From Streptomyces sp. ALI-76-A (GTDB lineage: Bacteria > Actinomycetota > Actinomycetes > Streptomycetales > Streptomycetaceae), in the NCBI RefSeq assembly GCF_030287445.1, contig NZ_JASVWB010000005.1, positions 1 to 58,265 of the forward strand: 58,265 bases of DNA, given 5' to 3'. The translations under genes were made by a program, and so were the position numbers. Of this stretch, positions 33,400 through 41,247 are shown piece by piece. Every line of letters starts with the position of its first letter. Positions within the stretch are counted from its first letter, which is position 1. The notes under the pieces are model-generated. The model saw nothing but the letters and a program-made list of their open reading frames with translations, had not been told where the DNA came from and did no database searches.

Positions 33400-33927
33400 G
33401 TGGCTCTGTTCACCCGCCCCGCCCCCGCCGCGCCCGAGACCTGGACGCCGGAGGGCACGCTCGTCTCCCAGCGCTATCGGGCGTTGGAGGGCGCGACCGT
33501 CCTCGTCTACACCGCTGACACCGACCGGGGCACCCGGCGCTACGCCGCCGCCTGCCTGGGCTGCATCTACCGCGCGGACCGTAACGCCTCCGGCAACGTG
33601 ATGACGGAGCTGGAGGCCGCCCAGGCCGCCAACGCGCACGCCACGGTCTGCCGGGCGGTGCCGCGCGGCATTCCCGCCCGGCCTGACGACACCGAGGCCG
33701 CGAAGATGATCCGCACCCGGCTGTGGGCCCGCCGCTACGGCACGGCTCCGCACCAGGTGCGCCTCTCCGACTTCACCGGGCTCCGCGTCGACCTCCAGCG
33801 CCCCACCGACTGGATCAAGGCGGTGCTGAGCACCATCGCGCAGGCTGACCCCGGCTTCCTCGCCGCGACGCCCGCCAGCTCCGGGCAGGGCACCCGCTTC
33901 ACCGTCCAGCCCTTCGACCGGCCCTGA
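33400..33927 (+). CDS. Hypothetical protein
   Basis: A 175-residue protein from GTG 33400 with GAAGGAGAG upstream. It contains CLGCIYR (residues about 50-56) and a later cysteine/histidine (HATVC) that could complete a metal site. The second half is RYGTAPHQVRLSDFTG plus a helical end. The family is not recognised. Confidence 0.6.
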   Translation: MALFTRPAPAAPETWTPEGTLVSQRYRALEGATVLVYTADTDRGTRRYAAACLGCIYRADRNASGNVMTELEAAQAANAHATVCRAVPRGIPARPDDTEAAKMIRTRLWARRYGTAPHQVRLSDFTGLRVDLQRPTDWIKAVLSTIAQADPGFLAATPASSGQGTRFTVQPFDRP

Positions 33928-33931
33928 CGTC

Positions 33932-34216
33932 GTGCGCGCCCGAATCGCCTTGCTGGTCGCGGCCGCCGTGCCCGTCACCGTCATCGCGGCCGCCGCCGTC
34001 CTCGAGGCCGGCCACTGGCAGCTGCACGCCGACCGGCACCGCATTGAGGTGACGCCCCGGCCTCGCCGCTCCTGCCCCGACTGCCGGGGCGCGGGCGGCT
34101 GGTGGGTCGGCGGCGCGAACCCGGAGATGGAGGCGTGCGGCTGCTGGTCCGACCGGCGCGAGCTCCGCATCCGGCTCCTGCCACTGCCCGCGACCCCCGA
34201 CGAACCACCGTTCTGA
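33932..34216 (+). CDS. Small membrane-anchored cysteine protein
   Basis: A 94-residue protein from GTG 33932, five bases after the previous stop. Residues 5-25 are a hydrophobic anchor (LLVAAAVPVTVIAAAAVL). A CPDC ... CGC cluster at about 49-70 may bind zinc. The function is unknown. Confidence 0.55.
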   Translation: MRARIALLVAAAVPVTVIAAAAVLEAGHWQLHADRHRIEVTPRPRRSCPDCRGAGGWWVGGANPEMEACGCWSDRRELRIRLLPLPATPDEPPF

Positions 34217-34221
34217 CCACC

Positions 34222-34247
34222 CCGGGCGGGCCGTGCGGCCCGCCCGG
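34222..34247 (+). terminator. Hairpin terminator
   Basis: CCGGGCGGGCC and GGCCCGCCCGG pair perfectly around a 4-base loop, separating the PycTM-like gene from those upstream. Confidence 0.7.
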
Positions 34248-34271
34248 CGACGACAAGGAGAACAACCGCCC

Positions 34272-34733
34272 ATGACCTCCACGGTCACCGCTCCCAGCAT
34301 CGACAAGAACATGGACGCCGCCTGCGCCTCGGTCGTCAACGAGATCAGCAGGACGGACGGAAAGTCGTCCCTGCTGCTTGCCTTCAACGGCGCCGTCTTA
34401 GCGGGCCTCGCGTCCGTCACCGACAAGGACCTGCCCCTGCCGACCAAGGTGTTCGGCGCGGCGGCCGTCCTCGCCCTGGGCGTAGCCGCCGTGCTGCTGC
34501 TCCTGGTCGTCCGGCCCCGGCTCAGCGGTGCAGACCGGGCCTCCTTCCCGTACTGGGCGCAGCTCGACGAGGACGCGATCCGCGACTGCATGCAGGGCGA
34601 CCCCCGCGCTGCCCGCATCCGGGTCCTGTCCTCGCTCGCGGTCCGCAAGTTCGTCCACCTGCGCCGCGCGGTCGACCTCAGCCTCGCCGCTCTGGCTCTG
34701 CTCGCGCTGGCCGCCGCCGGCACCGCGCTGTGA
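34272..34733 (+). CDS. PycTM-like (Pycsar effector family, DUF5706) membrane protein
   Basis: A 153-residue protein from ATG 34272. Its order is an N-terminal helix with RTDGKSSLLLAFNGAVLAG, a first membrane pair (FGAAAVLALGVAAVLLLLVV), a VRPRLSG turn, a cytoplasmic stretch FPYWAQLDEDAIRDCM, KFVHLRRAVD and a last membrane helix. This matches the family I know as Pycsar system effectors, which open or damage the membrane on sensing cyclic UMP or CMP made by a partner cyclase during phage attack. No PycC-type cyclase is seen nearby; a GGDEF gene lies 1.5 kb on. Codon 43 is TTA. The next gene overlaps its stop (GTGA). Confidence 0.75.
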   Translation: MTSTVTAPSIDKNMDAACASVVNEISRTDGKSSLLLAFNGAVLAGLASVTDKDLPLPTKVFGAAAVLALGVAAVLLLLVVRPRLSGADRASFPYWAQLDEDAIRDCMQGDPRAARIRVLSSLAVRKFVHLRRAVDLSLAALALLALAAAGTAL

Positions 34734-35089
34734 CGGCGGCCCCGGGGCCCGCGCCCCGCACGCGTATCGACCGCGTCCGCGCCTCCGCCGGCATCGTCCA
34801 GCTCGCCCTCCAGCAGATCGAGGACGAACTGCGCGGCGAGATCGGCGCCCAGGAGCTCGCGGAGGTCCTGCGCGAGCTCCACCACGAGGACCACCGCCAG
34901 GACGGCGTCTTCGGCTCCCTCGCGCAGCTGCTCACCGTCGCCGCGCAGGCCGCCGGACGGATCGAGCCGGACCGCGACGGCGAGATGTCCTGCCCGCTGC
35001 ACGAGGCCGCCGCGCTCATCACCGACAACGCCGGTCTGCAGACCTACTACGCCACCCGTGCTCTTGACCCGCAGGGAGAAGCCGAATGA
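34730..35089 (+). CDS. Hypothetical helical protein coupled to the PycTM-like gene
   Basis: A 119-residue protein that starts with GTG inside the PycTM-like stop and ends inside the ATG of the next gene (ATGA at 35086). It is helical and acidic (IVQLALQQIEDELRGEIGAQELAEVL; FGSLAQLLTVAAQAAG) with a single cysteine. The family is not recognised. The tight overlap on both sides suggests it is made in proportion to the effector and the ATPase. Confidence 0.6.
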   Translation: MTAAPGPAPRTRIDRVRASAGIVQLALQQIEDELRGEIGAQELAEVLRELHHEDHRQDGVFGSLAQLLTVAAQAAGRIEPDRDGEMSCPLHEAAALITDNAGLQTYYATRALDPQGEAE

Positions 35090-36090
35090 AGACCTTCCGC
35101 CTGGACAACGCGCTGCCCGTCGACACGAGCATCCCCGACCCGTCGCTGGTCGTCCTGATCGGCGCGGCAGGGTCGGGCAAGTCGACGTGGGCGAGCACCT
35201 GGCCCGCCACGCAGGTCCTGGAGCTCGACAGGTTCAGGGCCCTGGTCAGCGACGATGCGGGCTGCCAGGAATCCACAGACGACGCCGTGTTCGCGCTCCA
35301 GGCCGTCCTGGAAGCCCGCCTCGCCCGCCGGAAGATGACGGTCGTCGACGCCACGAACTGCGAGCAGACCGTGCGGGCCAACCTGATCGCGACCGCCCGC
35401 CGCCACGGCGTGCCCACGGTCGCGCTGGTCGTGCCCACCCCGGCCTCCGTGTGCGTCGAACGACAGGAAGGCCGGCCCGCGAACCGGCGTGTGCCCGAGC
35501 CGGTCGTCCTCGCGCAGCACGCCGCCATGGTCGACGCCTGGTCCGGCCTGCCCGGCGAGGGCTTCGACCACGTCGTTGTCGCGGAGAACCTCTACCGCCT
35601 TCAGCCGCTGCTGCAGCGGCTCAGCGACGCCCGTCGCGCGGAGCTCGGCTGGGACGGCGGCGAGGGCCTGGGTGACCTGCTCCTGGTGCGCCGCTACTTC
35701 GGCCCCGAGATCCTGCCGATGTGGCGCTGGCGCGACGCCTCGGTCCTCGCCGGCGGCGACCGCGTCGCGGAGATCCGGCTCGGAGCGGACCACATCGTCC
35801 TTGCCCAGCGCAACGACGTCGACGGCGCGGGTGATGTCGGGTTCGAGGTCCTGGTGGGCTGCGCGGCCGACGACGAATGCGAGGGCCAGGCGTGGGCGCC
35901 GGTCTACAACGTGACCGATCTCTTGCGCGCACTGACCGGCGAGCTGATGAACGACCCGGACGTGCGCTGCACCGTCCACGGCGGCGCCGACGACGTCGAC
36001 CAGGAGGCCGACGACCACGACCTTCAGGCCGACGACCCCGAGGGCCGCGCCGACCTGGAGGCGCAGTACGCGGACGCGGTCAGCGCGTGA
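35086..36090 (+). CDS. Polynucleotide-kinase-like P-loop ATPase
   Basis: A 334-residue protein. Residues 20-160 form a kinase of the AAA_33/PNKP type: Walker A GAAGSGKST at 26-34, then LELDRFRALVSDDAG, VVDATNCEQTVRANLI and LVVPTPASVCVERQEGR. These enzymes phosphorylate 5'-OH ends or small molecules. The C-terminal part (DLLLVRRYFGPEILPMWRW) may be a separate sensor domain. Its ATG overlaps the stop of the previous gene. DNA/RNA end repair is possible but unproven. Confidence 0.72.
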   Translation: MKTFRLDNALPVDTSIPDPSLVVLIGAAGSGKSTWASTWPATQVLELDRFRALVSDDAGCQESTDDAVFALQAVLEARLARRKMTVVDATNCEQTVRANLIATARRHGVPTVALVVPTPASVCVERQEGRPANRRVPEPVVLAQHAAMVDAWSGLPGEGFDHVVVAENLYRLQPLLQRLSDARRAELGWDGGEGLGDLLLVRRYFGPEILPMWRWRDASVLAGGDRVAEIRLGADHIVLAQRNDVDGAGDVGFEVLVGCAADDECEGQAWAPVYNVTDLLRALTGELMNDPDVRCTVHGGADDVDQEADDHDLQADDPEGRADLEAQYADAVSA

Positions 36091-36110
36091 ACTTCGATCT
36101 GTAGCTCTGC

Positions 36111-36154
36111 CCCGGGACAGCCGCTCTGCTTGGCGGCGTGACGGCTGTCCCGGG
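36111..36154 (+). terminator. Hairpin terminator
   Basis: CCCGGGACAGCCG pairs perfectly with CGGCTGTCCCGGG around an 18-base loop between the ATPase and GGDEF genes. Confidence 0.7.
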
Positions 36155-36193
36155 CTCATCCATCCCGTACGAGACGAGACGGAGAACCCAAGT

Positions 36194-36871
36194 ATGTCGT
36201 CCCTCCTGCGCGTTCACGGCCGGATCGGCCAGCGCACCCTCTTACTGACGACCGCCGCCGTGCCGTTGACCGGCTGGGCGGTCCACGCGGTCACGCTGCA
36301 CAAGCAGCTCGCCGCCACGAAGCGCGACCCTCTGACCGGCCTGCTGCGCCGCGACGCCTACACCGCCCGCGCCCGCCGGCTCCTGGCCCGCCACGGCGAC
36401 GACACGGCCCTGGTCATGGTCGACGCTGACCACTTCAAGGCCGTGAACGACACGATGGGCCACCCGGCAGGCGACGCCGTCCTCACGGCCTTCGGCGCCC
36501 GGCTCAGCGCGTGGGCAGGCCCGCGCGCGTCTGTGGGCAGGCTCGGAGGCGATGAGTTCGCAGTCGTCCTGGAGCTGCCCGCCACCGGCCGCGAACAGCG
36601 CCTGGCGCAGCTGGTCCGGATGCTGCACACGCCGGTCGTCCTGGACGACGGCCGCACCGTCGACGTCGCTGCCTCGGTCGGCGCCGCGACGCCGGACGCG
36701 ATCGGCACCCGCGACCTGACGGCCCTGCAGAGGGCGGCCGACGCCGCTCTGTACGACGGCAAGCACTCTGGCCGCGCTCACCTCGCCACCGCTGCGCACG
36801 CCACCGTGCCGTCCATCAACGGCCGTCGGACCGGACGTCCGGGCACCGGCTTGTGGGGGCGTGCCGCATGA
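36194..36871 (+). CDS. GGDEF-domain protein (putative diguanylate cyclase)
   Basis: A 225-residue protein. One N-terminal hydrophobic segment (TLLLTTAAVPLTGWAVHAV) is followed directly by a GGDEF domain: KRDPLTGLLRRDAY, VMVDADHFKAVNDTMGHPAGD, then RLGGDEFAVVLELP with an intact GGDEF site, and DAALYDGKHSGR at the end. Diguanylate cyclases make cyclic di-GMP, which controls development in Streptomyces through BldD. No EAL domain is present. Codon 17 is TTA (bldA-dependent). The ASCH gene overlaps its stop (ATGA). Confidence 0.88.
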   Translation: MSSLLRVHGRIGQRTLLLTTAAVPLTGWAVHAVTLHKQLAATKRDPLTGLLRRDAYTARARRLLARHGDDTALVMVDADHFKAVNDTMGHPAGDAVLTAFGARLSAWAGPRASVGRLGGDEFAVVLELPATGREQRLAQLVRMLHTPVVLDDGRTVDVAASVGAATPDAIGTRDLTALQRAADAALYDGKHSGRAHLATAAHATVPSINGRRTGRPGTGLWGRAA

Positions 36872-37308
36872 GCCTCGCAACCCTGCCCGAGGGTGACTGG
36901 ATCCGCGGCATCAGCATCCGGCAGCCGTACGCGGCCTGCATCCTTGCCGGTGCCAAGACGGTGGAGAACCGGCCCGCACCGTGGCGGACCGGCTGGGTGC
37001 TGCTGCACACGAGTAAGACCATCGACCAGCCCGCCTTGCGCATCCCGTTGATCGGCCGCACGATCCGCGGCCGCCAGCTGGTCACGGGCGCGGTGGTCGG
37101 CATCGCCCGGATCACCGACTGCCACCAGGACCCCGACGGAGCGCCGCCCTGCTCGGAGTGGGCGCACCCGGGCGCCTGGCACCTGGTGCTCGAGGACGTC
37201 CAGGAGCTGCCCCTGCCCGTCCCCGCACGCGGCCAGGTCGTGCCCTGGAAACCGAAGCCGGACCTGGTGGCGCAGGTGTTCCAGCAACTGCCCGCCTTCC
37301 GGCCGTGA
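36868..37308 (+). CDS. ASCH-domain protein
   Basis: A 146-residue protein coupled to the GGDEF gene by an ATGA overlap. The signature ISIRQPYAACILAGAKTVENR near the N-terminus (residues 14-34) and WVLLHTSKT identify an ASCH/PUA-like fold, which binds RNA or modified nucleotides. The actual substrate is unknown. The next gene overlaps its stop (GTGA). Confidence 0.8.
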   Translation: MSLATLPEGDWIRGISIRQPYAACILAGAKTVENRPAPWRTGWVLLHTSKTIDQPALRIPLIGRTIRGRQLVTGAVVGIARITDCHQDPDGAPPCSEWAHPGAWHLVLEDVQELPLPVPARGQVVPWKPKPDLVAQVFQQLPAFRP

Positions 37309-37592
37309 GCACGCGACGCAAGAAGGAGAAGCAGCCGTTCGAGCCGGGCCTGATCCCGGCTCCCGGCGAGCTTCTCGTCTGGCGCGACAACCAGCACTTC
37401 GACCGCTGGCAGGACCTCGCCTGCACGCTGTGCGGCCGGCCTACGCCCCTGCGCTCCCACTCCGGGGAGCCCGTGCACAAGGCCTGTGCTGAGGACTGGA
37501 TCACCGCCAACCCCGTTGAGGCCCGCCGCGGGCGGTTCGCCTCCGACCTCACGCCGAAGCCCAAGGCCAAGGGCCAAGGCGACCACTCCTGA
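37305..37592 (+). CDS. Small zinc-finger-like protein
   Basis: A 95-residue protein beginning with GTG inside the ASCH stop. The middle holds ACTLCGRPTPLRSHSGEPVHKAC, one CxxC pair plus histidines and a cysteine, likely a zinc site. Both ends are basic. The function is unknown. Confidence 0.6.
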   Translation: MSTRRKKEKQPFEPGLIPAPGELLVWRDNQHFDRWQDLACTLCGRPTPLRSHSGEPVHKACAEDWITANPVEARRGRFASDLTPKPKAKGQGDHS

Positions 37593-37612
37593 CCTCCACC
37601 TGGAGGACCTTC

Positions 37613-37786
37613 ATGAGCAGCCCCGACCGCGACGTCGACCACGCCCTCGCCTACCCCGAGCCGCCCGCGTCCCCGCTCTGGCACCGCCACGGCGCGAAGG
37701 CCAGGCCGCTGACCGATGCCCAGCGGAAGCGAAACCGCGAGCTCCTGGACCTCGCGCAGCGCAAGCCCCGCACCAGGGCCGCGTAG
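37613..37786 (+). CDS. 57-residue hypothetical protein
   Basis: ATG 37613 has GGAGG seven bases upstream. The product is basic with a helical C-terminus (LTDAQRKRNRELLDLAQRK) and no known motif. It ends TAG, 11 bases before the next ATG. Confidence 0.5.
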   Translation: MSSPDRDVDHALAYPEPPASPLWHRHGAKARPLTDAQRKRNRELLDLAQRKPRTRAA

Positions 37787-37797
37787 GAGGGCCGGTC

Positions 37798-38628
37798 ATG
37801 TTCACCGACATGAAAGAGGCCCTCGAAGCGGAGGCCCTCGAACTCACCCCGCTCGGCAGCGGCCAGAGCGCCGCCGCCTCGCTGGTGGTCGCCCACCACG
37901 CCCGCGACAAGGACGACCTCGCCGACCTCCTGGGCGCGCTCGGACTGCCCTGCGGCGAGGACGACCTCGTGACCCTGCTCCCGCACCTCACCAGCCCTGA
38001 CATCCCGACGACCGGAGACCCGATGCCCGCCAACGCCTTCACCGCCACCGCCGCCTCCATGCTGAACAACGGCGACAGCCCCGAGCACGTCCGCGCGACC
38101 CTCGGACTGTCGGAGAGCGAACTGGCCGAAGCCCTCCAGTACAGCGACCAGAACGCCCCCACCCCGGACACCGACACCGACGCCCCGCAGACGGCCGGCC
38201 CCGCGTCCGACAGCCCGGTGGACAGCGACGGGATCGAGGACCTGCTCTCCTGGGCGAAGAACCACCCGGCCGCCGTGATCCGCAACAAGGCCGCCCGGAT
38301 CCGCAGCGACCTCTACGAGCTGACCGCACGCCGCGAGACCGACAACGCCCAGCGTGAGGCCGAAGAGCGCGTCGCCAAGCTCAAGGCGGAACTGGAGAAG
38401 GCGCAGGAGACGCTGCGCACGGTGAAGGCCGGCGGCCGCCCCGCGGCACCCGCCGATGCTCCCGCGCCGACCACCGGCACCAAGCGCAGCAAGGAGCAGC
38501 TGGCCGAGATCCGGACGTGGGCGCGCGCCAACGGCCACCAGGTCGCCGACACGGGAAACCCGGCCAAGGCCGTCCTGGACGCCTACGACGCCGCCCACCG
38601 CACCACCACCCTGGCGGAGGCAAGCTGA
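37798..38628 (+). CDS. Protein with Lsr2-like C-terminal DNA-binding domain
   Basis: A 276-residue protein (ATG 37798, GGAGGG upstream). The C-terminal 40 residues (KEQLAEIRTWARANGHQV, then NPAKAVLDAYDAAH) match the Lsr2 tail, which binds AT-rich DNA. The usual RGR hook is replaced by TGN. A charged coiled coil (REAEERVAKLKAELEKAQ) precedes it. Residues 70-130 carry a helical segment SPEHVRATLGLSESELAEAL that resembles another small helix-turn-helix. It may be a plasmid nucleoid-associated silencer. It is coupled to the next gene by TGATG. Confidence 0.72.
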   Translation: MFTDMKEALEAEALELTPLGSGQSAAASLVVAHHARDKDDLADLLGALGLPCGEDDLVTLLPHLTSPDIPTTGDPMPANAFTATAASMLNNGDSPEHVRATLGLSESELAEALQYSDQNAPTPDTDTDAPQTAGPASDSPVDSDGIEDLLSWAKNHPAAVIRNKAARIRSDLYELTARRETDNAQREAEERVAKLKAELEKAQETLRTVKAGGRPAAPADAPAPTTGTKRSKEQLAEIRTWARANGHQVADTGNPAKAVLDAYDAAHRTTTLAEAS

Positions 38629-39098
38629 TGGACACCAAGCACCTCACCGTCGACGGCTACCTCGACACCATCCCCACACCCGGCGACGCGCCGTACACCG
38701 CCCGGTTCGAGCTGGTCGTCTCGCCCACCGACGACGTCGTGGACGACGTGATCTGGTCCTGCACCACCAGCAAGCCCGGGATCGTGCACGAGCTGCTCAC
38801 CGAGATCCAGCCCGGCGACCTGCTGCACGTCTCCGGCGTCCTCACCCAGCCCCACAACGCGGCGGAGCCTGCCCTGCTCACCGTCGACGCCCTGGAGGTC
38901 CTGGCCACCGCACCGGCCCGCGCCCTCCAGGAGACGGTCCTCGACAGGTACGGCGACTACGTCGTGGTGTTCGACCCCGACACCGACGCCGTGCCGGTCT
39001 TCACCGCCCTCGGGCAGTGGGTCGGCGAGGCGAAGAGCCCCGACACCATCGGCACGCTGATCGAGCTCCACGAGCGCGTGAACGGCGGTGACGCCTGA
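38628..39098 (+). CDS. Hypothetical beta-rich protein
   Basis: A 156-residue protein coupled on both sides (TGATG at 38628 and at 39098). Alternating strands (YTARFELVVSPTDDVVDDVIW; GDLLHVSGVLTQP; LTVDALEVLA) suggest an OB-like fold, as in single-strand-binding proteins. I cannot confirm this by eye. Confidence 0.55.
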   Translation: MDTKHLTVDGYLDTIPTPGDAPYTARFELVVSPTDDVVDDVIWSCTTSKPGIVHELLTEIQPGDLLHVSGVLTQPHNAAEPALLTVDALEVLATAPARALQETVLDRYGDYVVVFDPDTDAVPVFTALGQWVGEAKSPDTIGTLIELHERVNGGDA

Positions 39099-39280
39099 TG
39101 GGCACCGCCGCCACGCCGACCCGCACCGTCCTCGAGCGATTCCCCGCCGGAGCCCCCCGCGGCTCGTGGCCGGCGGAAGAGTACGCGGCCGCCCAGCGCG
39201 CCCTGGGCACGGACGCACAGGTGGTGATGGACCTGGGCAGCGACCAGTTCCTCGTGGTCACCGAAACCATCCCGCAGTAG
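39098..39280 (+). CDS. 60-residue hypothetical protein
   Basis: It starts at the stop of the previous gene (TGATG). A small acidic protein ending in a beta segment (AQVVMDLGSDQFLVVTETI). The family is not recognised. Confidence 0.5.
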   Translation: MGTAATPTRTVLERFPAGAPRGSWPAEEYAAAQRALGTDAQVVMDLGSDQFLVVTETIPQ

Positions 39281-39289
39281 CACCAACCC

Positions 39290-39331
39290 GGAGCGCCGCC
39301 CCCCGACCTCACCGGCCGGGCGCGGCGCTCC
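39290..39331 (+). terminator. Hairpin terminator
   Basis: GGAGCGCCGC pairs with GCGGCGCTCC around a 22-base loop. Confidence 0.55.
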
Positions 39332-39368
39332 GTCGTCTCTCAACCACCGAGCAGAAGGGCACCCCTTC

Positions 39369-39806
39369 GTGCATCCGATCCGCCTGATCTCCTTCGGCTA
39401 CCTGCACCTGCCCACCGGCCCGGACGGCTCCCCCGTCCCGCCTGCCGCCGACCGGATCGAGGACGTCCGCGACCGGCTCCGCGACCCGGCCGCCGCCCGC
39501 GGCATCCTCGACCTAGACGGCTTCCACCCCCGCGTCCAGAACGTCGTCCTGAACACCCCCGGCGCCCGCGAGCTGCTCGCCAACCTCGCCGACTACGCCG
39601 ACCTTCCCGCAGGCCCCCGCCGCATCGGAATCGGATGTGCGGGAGGCCGGCACCGTGCATGCGGCCTCACGGAAATCCTTGCCCGCACTCTCCGGGAGCG
39701 CGGCCGCGACGTCGAAGTCGAGCACTTGCACGCCCACCTGCCGCGCGTGCTCAAGACGCCGGCTGGCACCCGCACCGCCCACCCCGAGCAGGAGAGCGCC
39801 CGATGA
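39369..39806 (+). CDS. RapZ C-terminal-domain-like protein
   Basis: A 145-residue protein from GTG 39369. LISFGYLHLPTG, VLNTPGARELL, IGIGCAGGRHRACGLTEILA and VEVEHLHAHLPR match the C-terminal domain of RapZ (YvcJ family), without its N-terminal P-loop kinase half. That domain binds RNA or a small-molecule ligand in other bacteria. Stand-alone copies occur on Streptomyces plasmids. Its stop overlaps the next ATG (ATGA). Confidence 0.8.
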   Translation: MHPIRLISFGYLHLPTGPDGSPVPPAADRIEDVRDRLRDPAAARGILDLDGFHPRVQNVVLNTPGARELLANLADYADLPAGPRRIGIGCAGGRHRACGLTEILARTLRERGRDVEVEHLHAHLPRVLKTPAGTRTAHPEQESAR

Positions 39807-40489
39807 CCCCTCGTATGTTCCGCCGCTGCGGCACCGTGCCCGGCACCGCCCTGACCCCCGAGGACCAGGCCGTCGTCGACGCGTTCCGCGCGATGCTCAC
39901 CGCAGTGCGCAACCCGGAGCCCTGGACACCCGGCCGCACCCAGGACGTCGCCGTGCGGATCGGCCCGTTCATCGAGCGCGCGCAACCCCGACCCGGCGAC
40001 GACCACGGCACCGACCAGATCGCCGTCGCCCTGGTCCACCCCGACACCCCACACGCCGCGGCCTACCTCCACGGCCACCAGCTCGGCTACACCGGCAAGG
40101 GCTGGCTGCGCTGCGAGACGACCGCGATCCTCGGAGCCTGGCAGCCGGCCTACGCGATGCTCACCCACGCCGCAGCGGGCCTGCCCCTCCCCGACGACGT
40201 CGGCATGGCCCCCGCCCACTACGGCGTCCACGTCGAAGCCCGCCGCAGCGACGGCACCGGCTACACACTGCTTCGCCTCGGGCCCTACACCCAGACCTGG
40301 CTCGCCTCCCGCGACGCCGACCGCCTCAACACCGAGCTGGAGGGCAAGGCAGCCACCGTCATCCCCGGCTTCACCGTCACCGCGAAGAACGCCCCGTTTC
40401 ACGTCAGCGACCACGAGAGCTACGCCGACCCGTACGAGGCCGACGTCACCGCGCTCCTGGCCGACGCCCTCGCGGGGGTGAACGCGTGA
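39803..40489 (+). CDS. Hypothetical protein
   Basis: A 228-residue protein coupled to the RapZ-like gene (ATGA) and to the next gene (GTGA at 40486). It is mixed alpha/beta with AYLHGHQLGYTGKGWLRCE in the middle and LGPYTQTWLASRDADRL later. No catalytic motif or family is recognised. Confidence 0.6.
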   Translation: MTPRMFRRCGTVPGTALTPEDQAVVDAFRAMLTAVRNPEPWTPGRTQDVAVRIGPFIERAQPRPGDDHGTDQIAVALVHPDTPHAAAYLHGHQLGYTGKGWLRCETTAILGAWQPAYAMLTHAAAGLPLPDDVGMAPAHYGVHVEARRSDGTGYTLLRLGPYTQTWLASRDADRLNTELEGKAATVIPGFTVTAKNAPFHVSDHESYADPYEADVTALLADALAGVNA

Positions 40490-41019
40490 CCACCAAGGCC
40501 CTGTACGAGATCGAGACCAGCGAGGGCGACGACGGCACCATGCACCCCGTCGAACAGCTCTGGACGCCGTGCGCCGACGATGCGGCGGACAGCGGCTTCG
40601 TCGCCCATCGCGGCCTGTACGTCACCGGGGTCGACGACCCGACCGAGGATCACCTCTACCCGGTCGCGTTCATCGTCCTCGGGCACCAGCGGTGGGCAGA
40701 CGTCATCGAGGCCGCCGCCGCGTACATGTCCCGGATCCACGGCTGGCGAAACCTGCACCTCTACCCCGGCGACGACCCGGCGGTGCTCATCCCCCGCATC
40801 CCGCGCGCCGTCCTTACGTACGGTGTGTTCTTACGACACCCGCACCCTGATCAGGCCGGCTGCGGGTGCGAGTGGGATGAGACCTGGCGCATGGTGTGGG
40901 CGCCGGCCACCGAGCCCGGTGCCGTCCCGATCACCACCATGCGCCACCCGGCCGCAGAGGTGACCGCGGCCGGTATCCCCAACCCTGACGAAGGCGCGCC
41001 TGCGAGCTGGGCGGCCTGA
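40486..41019 (+). CDS. Hypothetical protein with TTA codon
   Basis: A 177-residue protein starting inside the previous stop. It is beta-rich (LYVTGVDDPTEDHLYPVAFIVLG) and has a cysteine pair AGCGCEWDETWRM. The Leu of GVFLRH is a TTA codon, linking it to bldA like three other genes of this region. The strong terminator at 41037 follows. Confidence 0.6.
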   Translation: MTTKALYEIETSEGDDGTMHPVEQLWTPCADDAADSGFVAHRGLYVTGVDDPTEDHLYPVAFIVLGHQRWADVIEAAAAYMSRIHGWRNLHLYPGDDPAVLIPRIPRAVLTYGVFLRHPHPDQAGCGCEWDETWRMVWAPATEPGAVPITTMRHPAAEVTAAGIPNPDEGAPASWAA

Positions 41020-41036
41020 CGCGAGCCACCGCACGG

Positions 41037-41088
41037 AAAAGGCCCGTGCTCTGCCACAGATGGATCGTGGCGGGGCGCGGGCCTTTTT
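41037..41088 (+). terminator. Strong intrinsic terminator
   Basis: AAAAGGCCCG...CTGCCAC pairs with GTGGC...CGCGGGCCTTTTTT around a 9-base loop, followed by a T run. It ends the central plus-strand gene block. Confidence 0.85.
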
Positions 41089-41247
41089 TGTTTCAGGCTC
41101 GAAGCGTCTACGACGGTCCCCCACGTGCCAGTTGGCGGTCGCCGTGATGCTGGGTAGCGATTAGTGACGTGGTGTCGGTCACCGTGTCGGGAGAGACGTG
41201 GCAGCATCTTGCGGAACGTAGCCACTGCACGAGGAGAGAGCCGCGCC
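41089..41247. promoter_or_regulatory. Region upstream of the partition genes
   Basis: About 160 bases with a promoter for parA and possibly a centromere. GACGTGG occurs at 41166 and 41195, with a CCACGTG near 41121, the only repeats seen. This is too weak to call a parS. Confidence 0.35.

Noticed and set aside
36194..36871. PycC-type uridylate/cytidylate cyclase
   Set aside because: The motifs are those of GGDEF, not of class III/IV nucleotidyl cyclases.
41089..41247. Defined parS centromere
   Set aside because: Only two or three GACGTGG copies without regular spacing; too weak to call.
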